37,362 nucleotides of DNA. Source: Actinomycetes bacterium (lineage in GTDB: Bacteria; Actinomycetota; Acidimicrobiia; Acidimicrobiales; RAAP-2). Location of the stretch: positions 1-37,362 of the forward strand of contig JAKBCT010000005.1 of assembly GCA_021807655.1 (NCBI GenBank), in the 5' to 3' direction. Below the pieces are notes generated by a model. The model was not told where the DNA came from, did not search any database, and was given only the letters and a program-made list of their open reading frames with translations. The position numbers were made by a program, and so were the translations under genes. Below are positions 31,047-37,362 of the stretch, one piece after another (position 1 is the first letter of the stretch; each line of letters starts with the position of its first letter).

Positions 31047-31097
31047 GCAACATGAAAAGACCCCCGGTCGTTTCGACCGGGGGTCTTTTCATGTTGC
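31047..31097 (+). terminator. long perfect bidirectional terminator after the binding-protein gene
   Basis: Two 24-nt arms (31047-31070 and 31074-31097) pair perfectly around a TTT loop; the GC core is GACCCCCGGTCG, flanked by AAAAG on the left and CTTTT on the right. It ends 19 nt after the stop. The T/A tracts make it work in either direction. It would strongly limit read-through into the ATPase gene. Confidence 0.92.
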
Positions 31098-31314
31098 CCA
31101 CGAACGTCGGTATCGATCCTGCAACCCGAGCATCGATTGTGATCGAACGACTGTTCCCGTAGTCCGCCACTAATTGTGCCTTCGTGAACCACCGATTCCC
31201 ACGATCCGAGTGCCCGACATTTCAGATACGACCCCGTAGGCTACGAACCGCTGTTCGTTCAAAAGCAGTGCCCCAGATTGACGGTTCCGCCCATAGGTGA
31301 GCCCCGCCATTGGG

Positions 31315-31320
31315 TAGACT
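31315..31320 (+). promoter_or_regulatory. possible leaderless -10 box before the ATPase gene
   Basis: TAGACT ends 8 nt before ATG 31329, a slightly longer gap than the other leaderless starts. Between the terminator and this point no other feature is visible. Confidence 0.4.
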
Positions 31321-31328
31321 CGTTTCCT

Positions 31329-33338
31329 ATGCCGCCGTTGCTTTCGGTTTCGAATTTGAAGGTCCAATTCACGACTCGCCAGTCATTCGCGACTGCTGTT
31401 GATGACTTCTCCATGGATATTGAGCCCGGCGAATGCGTCGGGCTCGTCGGTGAGTCCGGGTGCGGCAAGACGACGTCCGGACTGGCGATCATGCGTCTGC
31501 TTCCGGGCAGCGGCCACATCACCGCAGGTTCAATCATGTTTGACGGAACCAATTTTCTCGACCTCTCCGAACGCGAGATGCAGCGTCAGCGAGGGCGATC
31601 GGTTGCGCTCATCCCCCAAGACCCCATGAGCTCGCTCAACCCCACCACCAAGATCGGCAAGCAGATCGCGGAGGGTCTACGGATTCACACCGGGGCTAGC
31701 GACGCCGACGCGCGACGCCGCGCGATCGAGGTCCTCGAGATGGTTGAGATGCCCCGCCCCGCGGAGCGGCTGAACCAGTACCCCTTCGAACTCTCCGGGG
31801 GTCTTCGCCAGCGCGTGATCATCGCCATGGGTCTCGTGTGCTCGCCCAAGCTCCTCATCGCTGACGAACCGACGACGGCATTGGACGTGACCATCCAGGC
31901 GCAGATCCTCGACCTGCTCGACCGCCTACGAAGCGATCTCAATATGGGCGTCTTGCTGATCACCCACGACATGGGTGTCATCGCCGGACGCGCCAACCGC
32001 GTCGTCGTGATGTACGGCGGTCGCAAGGTGGAAGAGGCGACGACCGACACGCTCTTCTCGTCGATGCACCACCCCTACTCCCAAGCGCTGCTCGCGTCGA
32101 TGCCGAGCATCGAGACGGCATCAAAGACCCACCTCACCTCGATCCCGGGACTGCCGCCGGACTTGACCAAAGAGATCGTCGGATGCCGCTTCGCGCCGCG
32201 GTGTCGATACGCTCAGGACGACTGCCGGGTCACGGAGCCGGACTTCACGGTCGCCAGCGCTCACGGCTTCGCGTGCTTTCACCCCGTCGACGGTCCTCGC
32301 GTCGAAATACGCTCCGCCGAGGCGGCCTCAACGACCAGCGGATCGAACGTCGAAATTCTGCGAGTCGAGAACCTCGTCAAGGAGTTCCCGATCAAGAAGG
32401 GGCTCATCCGACGTAAGGTCGGCGCGATTCACGCGGTGTCAGACATCTCGTTCTCGATCATGGAAGGCGAGACGTTCGGGCTCGTGGGCGAATCCGGCTG
32501 CGGCAAGACCACGGTTGGCCGCTTGATCGTCGGGCTCGAAGACATCACGAGTGGCGACATCTCGTTTCAAGGTTCCAAGGTTTCCGGCAAGGGGCACAAG
32601 CCCGCCGCCAAGGATCGTCGCAACCGCCAGATGATGTTCCAGGACCCGTACTCGTCACTCAATCCTCGTATGAAGGTCGGCGAGGTCATTCGAGAGCCCC
32701 TGTCGATCCACCACGAGGGATCAAAGGCCGAGCAGCGGCGTCGGGTTGCAGAACTCCTGCTCACCGTCGGGCTCGAACCGACCGCGGCGGACCGGTACCC
32801 CCACGAATTCTCCGGCGGCCAACGTCAGCGAATCGGCCTCGCGCGAGCGATCGCGCTCAACCCCAAGCTCGTGATCGCCGATGAGCCCGTTTCCGCCCTC
32901 GACGTGTCGATCCAGGCCCAGATCCTCAACCTGATGAAGGATCTCCAACGCGAACACGGGCTCTCCTACATCATGATCAGTCACGACCTCGCCGTCGTGT
33001 ACTACATGGCAGATTCCATCGGCGTCATGTACCTGGGCAAGTTGGTGGAGATCGGTGACGCGGAGTCCGTCTTCCGCCTGCCGGCGCATCCGTACACCCA
33101 GGGTCTGTTGGACGCGGTCCCGGTCCCCGACCCCGAGATGTCACGCACGCGTCGCGGCCGTCAGGTGAAGGGCGAACTCCCCTCCCCCGTTGATCCGCCG
33201 TCCGGCTGCCGGTTCCGCACCCGGTGCCCGCGCGTTCAGGATATCTGCGCGAGCGAAGAGCCTCAGTTTCAGCAGTTCAGCGAAACTCATCGTGCCGCGT
33301 GTCACTTCCCGCTGCAAACACCGGTATCGATCCGCTAG
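31329..33338 (+). CDS. fused OppD-OppF-like peptide transporter ATPase
   Basis: A 669-residue double ATPase starting at ATG 31329; the earlier ATG at 31278 adds only 17 unlikely residues. NBD1 (about 5-310): Walker A GESGCGKTT (41-49), signature ELSGGLRQRV, Walker B LLIADEPTTALD, H-loop LITHDMG, then a Cys-rich tail (GCRFAPRCRYAQDDC...FACF). NBD2 (about 340-660): GESGCGKTT near residue 386, FSGGQRQRIGLARAIALN, LVIADEPVSALD, ISHDLA and a second Cys tail (GCRFRTRCPRVQDIC...AACH). Actinobacterial Opp systems use a single fused protein of this type; the Cys tails are where an iron-sulfur cluster has been described in the Mycobacterium OppABCD transporter. It powers peptide uptake at the cytoplasmic face. 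Confidence 0.9.
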   Translation: MPPLLSVSNLKVQFTTRQSFATAVDDFSMDIEPGECVGLVGESGCGKTTSGLAIMRLLPGSGHITAGSIMFDGTNFLDLSEREMQRQRGRSVALIPQDPMSSLNPTTKIGKQIAEGLRIHTGASDADARRRAIEVLEMVEMPRPAERLNQYPFELSGGLRQRVIIAMGLVCSPKLLIADEPTTALDVTIQAQILDLLDRLRSDLNMGVLLITHDMGVIAGRANRVVVMYGGRKVEEATTDTLFSSMHHPYSQALLASMPSIETASKTHLTSIPGLPPDLTKEIVGCRFAPRCRYAQDDCRVTEPDFTVASAHGFACFHPVDGPRVEIRSAEAASTTSGSNVEILRVENLVKEFPIKKGLIRRKVGAIHAVSDISFSIMEGETFGLVGESGCGKTTVGRLIVGLEDITSGDISFQGSKVSGKGHKPAAKDRRNRQMMFQDPYSSLNPRMKVGEVIREPLSIHHEGSKAEQRRRVAELLLTVGLEPTAADRYPHEFSGGQRQRIGLARAIALNPKLVIADEPVSALDVSIQAQILNLMKDLQREHGLSYIMISHDLAVVYYMADSIGVMYLGKLVEIGDAESVFRLPAHPYTQGLLDAVPVPDPEMSRTRRGRQVKGELPSPVDPPSGCRFRTRCPRVQDICASEEPQFQQFSETHRAACHFPLQTPVSIR

Positions 33339-33859
33339 CTGTTGCGACACCGCCGCCACTGAGAACTCCCGGAGCCAAGCGTTGCCGGCAGTTCGATGAC
33401 CACGTAGAACCGCTCGCTACCGCTCGTACGTGGTTCGCATGCGTCGTCACGTCGTGGTCCAATTGATTGCGCCGTCCAGTCCCCCGCGTCTCGGTTCGTA
33501 ACCCTTTCTCGACTGTCGTTGTGAACGCTCACCCGGATCGGTCGAGCGATCACGATGCGGCGGCTGAGGGAGAACCTGGTTGACGAAAAATCGTCCGGGA
33601 CGTTCATTGGCTCCGTCGGTTCTCCATCAGTTTCCTGACGGATGGCCCACTACGGGCGTCAGCGCCCGCGTAACACCAGCTCGCACGGCGAAGCCGACCG
33701 CGCCCGGGTCACGACGTGCTTCGCATCTGGCGGATCGTGGTGGATGGCGCCAACGCTGGTGCGTAGGCGAGGAGACGACGCTGAGGCGACCACGACGACA
33801 GCGCCTGAGCGCGCCTCTCGCGGCAGTGAGCGTGGCGAATGGCGCGATAGCGTGGCGAC
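33339..33859. other. gene-free region between the ATPase and the next gene
   Basis: I see no convincing gene in these 521 bases; the short open frames on both strands lack family motifs and starts. The only clear element is the -10 box at its right edge. It may be debris left by rearrangement of the transporter locus. Confidence 0.5.
33848..33853 (+). promoter_or_regulatory. leaderless -10 box of the 33860 gene
   Basis: TAGCGT ends 6 nt before GTG 33860, identical in sequence and spacing to the helicase promoter at 16568. Confidence 0.55.
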
Positions 33860-34396
33860 GTGCATCGCGCGGACTCGTCCATCCCGCTTCCGATACGCGT
33901 TGGCTGGCTGAGTCGTGAGGATTTGCTGGCCTCGCTGGACCGGTTGGGGGTGCTGCGCAACGCCTCGGCTGACGTGCTGCTCACTAGTGACGTCTTCGAC
34001 CGACAACGGCTCGAATCGTTCCGAGTTGTCCAACGCACGGTCGGGCAACTCGGGTTCAGAAACGGTGCGGCTCTGCCCTCGATCTTCACGAGGGCCCAAG
34101 CGGTGGGACTCTCACTCTGTCCGGCTATCACTGGTCCCTATCTGCGGCTGGTCATGGCCGGCCAGGAATCGGCCCCTGACTCGGTGCTGTCCAACGGTTC
34201 TGCTCCATCGGGCTCGATAACGGTCGCGGCGGCACCGCTCGACGACGACGATGACTTTCCGAAGGGCTTCTATTTGAGAGCGGTCAACGGTGTCTTGTGG
34301 CTTCGTGGGTATCGCACCACTGACACGTACATCTGGTCCCCGGACGATCGCTTCGCCTTCCGGGAAGAAGGCTCGTCGCGCGAACCCGGCCCATGA
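33860..34396 (+). CDS. conserved actinobacterial hypothetical protein
   Basis: A 178-residue soluble protein. Sections such as LGFRNGAALPSIFTRAQAVG, LCPAITGPYLRLVM, APSGSITVAAAPLDDDDDFP and KGFYLRAVNGVLWLRGYR, followed by YIWSPDDRFAF, look like a family of about 170 residues common in actinobacteria and sometimes labelled helicase without cause. No helicase motif is present. The C-terminal half is beta-rich. The GTG start has a leaderless -10 box 6 nt upstream, which supports that it is a live gene. It lies inside the split transporter locus and has no evident functional link to it. Confidence 0.65.
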   Translation: MHRADSSIPLPIRVGWLSREDLLASLDRLGVLRNASADVLLTSDVFDRQRLESFRVVQRTVGQLGFRNGAALPSIFTRAQAVGLSLCPAITGPYLRLVMAGQESAPDSVLSNGSAPSGSITVAAAPLDDDDDFPKGFYLRAVNGVLWLRGYRTTDTYIWSPDDRFAFREEGSSREPGP

Positions 34397-34540
34397 CCGT
34401 GAGGCGTTCACAAGGCCTGCCGCTCAGCCGCCCATCGGATTCCCTGGCCCGAGGGAAAGGGAACAAGGCGTTTGCCGGGTCACCGTTGATGGGTCGGCAC
34501 GGGCATCGCTGGTAGGCAGTACCGCGGACGTGAGACGCCG

Positions 34541-34850
34541 TTGCGAGCAACCTCTCTGGACGCGCCGCCCGGTTCCGAGCGCACCACGCTCAGCCAGACC
34601 TACCGTTACGCACTCGACTTGACACCGGAGCAGGCGAACCTCCGGCGATGCCACGGCCGGCTCGCGCTTCGCCTCCAACGTCTCGCTCGGCCGCGCGGAC
34701 GCCCTACGGCAGCCTCGGCCCAGACTGCGCTCGGCGGAGGCTACGGCGAACTGTGAGAACGACGAAGCGGCGCCCCGTCCTACGTCAGGGTCGCAATACT
34801 CGCCACGTGAACACACCGCCAGCGCACGCACGGAAGGAAGCAGTCGATGA
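34541..34850 (+). pseudogene. decayed IS605/IS200-type TnpB fragment with frameshift
   Basis: From base 34595 the frame reads QTYRYALDLTPEQ, the start of a TnpB (OrfB) protein, and continues NLRRCH to 34654. One extra base (34655) then shifts the frame, after which AGSRFASNVSLGRADALRQ matches the HAG-RFA-N--LA-VKA motif that follows in TnpB. The match fades after about 34740, and the fragment ends at a stop near 34850. Only the first ~50 residues remain, so no RuvC catalytic site. Both partial reads together make the assignment reasonable. The stretch 34397-34594 before it has no recognisable gene. Confidence 0.55.
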
Positions 34851-35182
34851 CGACGCCCGGCCGATCCGCTCGCGACGCATCGCGTATTGCACTCGAAGAC
34901 ATCTTCCGTTGGAGCCGACGCGAGCCGGTGACCAGTTTCGCGAACCTTGTCGATTCGCTTTCAGACGCGGGCACGGCAGCGACGGCGAGTTCACAGGCAG
35001 CGTCTCTACTGGCAGTTCTCGCCCGTCGTGGACAAGCGACCGACGCTGCGCAACGACTTGGGGTCACGCGGCGCCATTGCCCTCAGCGTCCACCTCGTGA
35101 CCGGTCACCAGGTGGACGACGAGTTCTACCGCTCGATGAGACGAACCTCGAAGACGTCACGTAGGGCGTCACCGATGTAGTT
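34847..35182 (+). pseudogene. possible small gene with a frame change, unknown
   Basis: ATG 34847 has a strong Shine-Dalgarno (GGAAGGAAG, 34832-34840, 6 nt spacing) and opens MTTPGRSARDASRIALEDIF. After about base 35050 codon use in this frame worsens, while another frame (RNDLGSRGAIALSVHLVTGH, then QVDDEFYRSM) looks more coding and runs to 35180. That suggests one old gene broken by a frameshift, overlapping the end of the permease gene on the other strand. I recognise no family; it may be spurious. Confidence 0.25.
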
Positions 35183-36043
35183 GATCGAAACGACGACGAG
35201 GATGAAGACGACCGCTACCGGGTAGATCTCCCACCAATAGCCGTTTTGGAGTTGTTCAGTCCCCTGTTGGAGCATCGTTCCCCAGTCGGTCTGAGGGGCC
35301 ACGATACCGAGTCCCAGGAATCCGAGCGCCGAAAGGAACAGGATTGCGTCAGCGATGGAGAACGTCGCAACGGTCACGATGTTGCTGATCGAGTTCGGGT
35401 AGACGTGTCGGCGAATGATGTGCATGCGCCCGGCACCCATAGATCGCGCCGCCTGTGAGTACTCGAGATTCCTGATGAGAAGGGCGTCACCCCTGATTAT
35501 TCGAGCATTACCCCACCAACCGGTGAGTCCGATCACCAAGATCAGCAGCATGGTCGTTCGATTGAAGATCGTCAGCAGTGCGATCAAGAGGAACAGGTAC
35601 GGGATCGACAGGAACGCGTCGAGAAAACGCATCATGACCGTGTCGGTGATACCGCCAAAGAATCCCGAGATCATGCCGTACACGGTGCCCACGACGATGG
35701 TGATGATTCCGGCCAGGAACCCGAGCGCCAACGAGTACTCCCCACCGAACGCGATTCGGCCCAACTCGTCGAAACCACTCGAGTCAGTGCCAAGCGGGTT
35801 GTGCAGCGACGGGGGTGCATTCCACGTGACGTTGAACGTCGCCGCCTGGTTGGTCTGATTCGTTGGGTGAAAGATCGGCCACAAATAGCAGAACAGCGTT
35901 ATAAAGACCACGTAGCCCAACGACGCAACCGCGAGCTTGTTGTGAACAAAGATCCGGAGCCTCTGTCTCCAGAGCGGTTCGATGGCGTCCAGCTCTGCGA
36001 GCACCAAGGGGCTGTTGGGGGCGGAATCCGCCACGGTGGTCAC
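35126..36043 (-). CDS. peptide ABC transporter permease, OppC/DppC type
   Basis: A 305-residue inner-membrane permease. It has a cytosolic N-terminal tail (about 30 residues), one TM helix (about residues 35-55), a large extracytoplasmic loop with the OppC motif HPLGTDSSGFD-like HNPLGTDSSGFDELGRIAF, then five TM helices. The EAA loop that contacts the ATPase is visible as SQAARSMGAGRMHIIRRHV. A final LSALGFLGLGIVAPQTDWGT is typical of OppC. It pairs with the OppB-type permease, whose gene it overlaps by 4 nt, and with the plus-strand ATPase and binding protein. Confidence 0.92.
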   Translation of the reverse strand: MTTVADSAPNSPLVLAELDAIEPLWRQRLRIFVHNKLAVASLGYVVFITLFCYLWPIFHPTNQTNQAATFNVTWNAPPSLHNPLGTDSSGFDELGRIAFGGEYSLALGFLAGIITIVVGTVYGMISGFFGGITDTVMMRFLDAFLSIPYLFLLIALLTIFNRTTMLLILVIGLTGWWGNARIIRGDALLIRNLEYSQAARSMGAGRMHIIRRHVYPNSISNIVTVATFSIADAILFLSALGFLGLGIVAPQTDWGTMLQQGTEQLQNGYWWEIYPVAVVFILVVVSINYIGDALRDVFEVRLIER

Positions 36044-37011
36044 GAATTCTTCCCTTCAATGCGAATGCGCGGATTGATCAACCCCAGGGCCACGTCAGCG
36101 ATGAGGTTTCCGAGCAGCGTCATGATTGTCACGAGCAGCGTGATCCCCAAGACCGTGGGCACGTCGACGTTGACGGCCGCGTTGACCGTCTGCATTCCCA
36201 GTCCCTCGTAGTTGAAGACGCTCTCGATGATGAGCGCACCGCCGAACAGCGCCGGAATCGAGAGTCCTAGGATCGTCACGATTGGCCCCAGCGCGTTTCG
36301 GAAGGCGTGGCGAAAGAGCACCCGCCGGTTGGAGCATCCCTTGGCTTTGGCCGTGCGGACGTAGTCCTGCACGAGGACCTCGAGGACGGTGCCGCGCATG
36401 AACCGACTCAAGCCCGCCACGGAGAGCAAGGTCAGGGCCGCTACGGGAAGTATGAAACCCTTGGGATCGGTGAACATCGCCCACGGGGCGACCCCGGACG
36501 GCGGCGAATTCGGCAGGTGCGGCCAGTGAAAACTGAACGCGTCCATGATCAACATCGAGAGCAGGAACGACGGCATGGAGTAGAGAACGAACGCCGAACC
36601 GGTCGCCGCGTAGTCGACCAGGGTGTTTCGCTTCGCCGCCTGGTACATCCCGAGCGGGATCGAGATCAGCACCGTGAACAACAGTGCCGCGCCCGCTAGC
36701 CAGACCGTGCGCGGAACGTAGAGCGAAATGATCTGCCAGACCGTCATGTTCTGCTTATACGAGGTGCCCAGATTGAAGTGCACGAAGGTCTGAACTACGT
36801 AGTTCCAGAACCGAACGAGGAAGGGGTGGTTCATGCCGTGCGTGAGTCCCCAGTACGCCACACGAGCCTTCGTGGCGTTCGTTCCCATGATCGCGTACGC
36901 GGGAGCGAGAATTCCCCCCTGTTGAAAGTACGGCAGGGAGAACGTGAAGAACATGACGATGAGCAAGACCACGAACGACTGGATTAATCGACGAATGATG
37001 TACTGCAGCAC
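36040..37011 (-). CDS. peptide ABC transporter permease, OppB/DppB type
   Basis: A 323-residue permease, first in the minus-strand pair. It opens with MLQYIIRRLIQSFVVLLIVM, the usual OppB/DppB first helix, and has a long periplasmic loop (about residues 30-105) with the family PRTVWLAG start of TM2. The EAA loop is VQDYVRTAKAKGCSNRRVLF, then RHAFRNALGP, and TM6 is followed by the ESVFNYEGLGMQTVNAAVN motif. GTG 37011 has a leaderless -10 box 6 nt upstream. With OppC it forms the pore of the peptide importer. Confidence 0.92.
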   Translation of the reverse strand: MLQYIIRRLIQSFVVLLIVMFFTFSLPYFQQGGILAPAYAIMGTNATKARVAYWGLTHGMNHPFLVRFWNYVVQTFVHFNLGTSYKQNMTVWQIISLYVPRTVWLAGAALLFTVLISIPLGMYQAAKRNTLVDYAATGSAFVLYSMPSFLLSMLIMDAFSFHWPHLPNSPPSGVAPWAMFTDPKGFILPVAALTLLSVAGLSRFMRGTVLEVLVQDYVRTAKAKGCSNRRVLFRHAFRNALGPIVTILGLSIPALFGGALIIESVFNYEGLGMQTVNAAVNVDVPTVLGITLLVTIMTLLGNLIADVALGLINPRIRIEGKNS

Positions 37012-37017
37012 GTGCGA

Positions 37018-37023
37018 ATGCTA
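37018..37023 (-). promoter_or_regulatory. leaderless -10 box of the permease operon
   Basis: TAGCAT on the minus strand ending 6 nt before GTG 37011. Confidence 0.55.
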
Positions 37024-37362
37024 GCAGCAGTGAACGGTATTTCCGTGTCGTGGGTCGACGAGAACGTTCTTCAAACTTCCTGATCATCATCTTCTTTTGT
37101 GATCGTGTTCGAAGGCCGTTTCAAATTTTCTCTGCGGTGACTGGACGCGCCGGGCCCAGGTTCACCGTCGTCGCCTCCGTCGGCGTGCTCACAGTCGCGG
37201 CGTTCCTCTCGATGGCCCCGAGCCCCGAGCCGCGGTGACTCACCCGACATTGGCCGGGTCCTCCGATTTGGGCCCGCGCCCCTTCGGCGAATTGCGTGGG
37301 TGAGGGCGTAAGACAAATACGTTGGCCTACTCCGCGCGAGTTCTTGGCCGAAGTATCTCCTA
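37024..37362. other. upstream region of the permease operon, no gene seen
   Basis: No open frame here shows a family motif or a believable start; the longest, 37050-37238 plus, has no promoter of the type used elsewhere and poor codon use. It presumably holds upstream promoter sequence of the permeases and the edge of the next locus. Confidence 0.5.

Noticed and set aside
34424..34831. A minus-strand 135-residue open frame
   Set aside because: It has no family motif and lies over the TnpB fragment, whose motifs read on the plus strand.
37050..37238. A 62-residue plus-strand open frame near the window edge
   Set aside because: No promoter or ribosome binding site of the types used here, no family motif, and codon use unlike the neighbours.

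Overview
The window is high-GC DNA (I estimate a little above 60 percent) from an actinobacterium, most plausibly the class Acidimicrobiia. The clues are a fused E2-E1 2-oxoglutarate decarboxylase (Kgd), a SARP-type regulator domain, a fused OppD/OppF-like ATPase, GTG starts, and many genes that lack a ribosome binding site and instead carry a TANNNT -10 box 6-7 nt before the start codon, as in leaderless actinobacterial transcription. The class-level call is inference; no rRNA or marker tree is available here.

Layout. 1-1409: end of an ABC-2 export operon and a small conserved protein. 1410-4255: a small accessory island next to the 3' side of a tRNA-Val(UAC), holding an IS3-family transposase remnant, a RibD/DHFR-like reductase, a VapBC toxin-antitoxin pair and a YefM/RelE-type pair, with a 25-nt imperfect direct repeat before each toxin-antitoxin operon. 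4366-9999: a CHAD protein, an inositol monophosphatase-family enzyme, a secreted GH3 beta-glycosidase with a PA14 insert, and three small proteins of unknown function. 10134-13111: a three-gene set of a sigma-like protein, a secreted Thr/Pro-rich protein and a membrane-anchored SARP-like regulator. 13073-16523 (minus): alpha/beta hydrolase, membrane Mur ligase and D-Ala-D-Ala ligase in one operon. 16580-21121 (plus): compact UvrD helicase, FAD-linked 2-hydroxyacid oxidase and a ThDP-dependent decarboxylase/synthase, coupled by overlaps. 21110-27100 (minus): kgd, a NYN-type RNase with a Lys/Ala/Pro tail and S1 domain, FabZ-like dehydratase and exonuclease III, every junction a 4-nt overlap. 27173-28869: hydrolase and TIGR01777-type epimerase. 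29196-37011: a peptide ABC transporter whose binding protein and double ATPase are on the plus strand while its two permeases lie on the minus strand, separated by a conserved hypothetical gene and a decayed IS605-type TnpB fragment.

The most interesting material is the membrane Mur ligase operon, the sigma-like/secreted/membrane-SARP set, the kgd-linked NYN-S1 protein, and the consistent leaderless promoter geometry at twelve or thirteen starts. No CRISPR array, prophage or rRNA was seen. All functional names come from reading motifs by eye; no database search was made.
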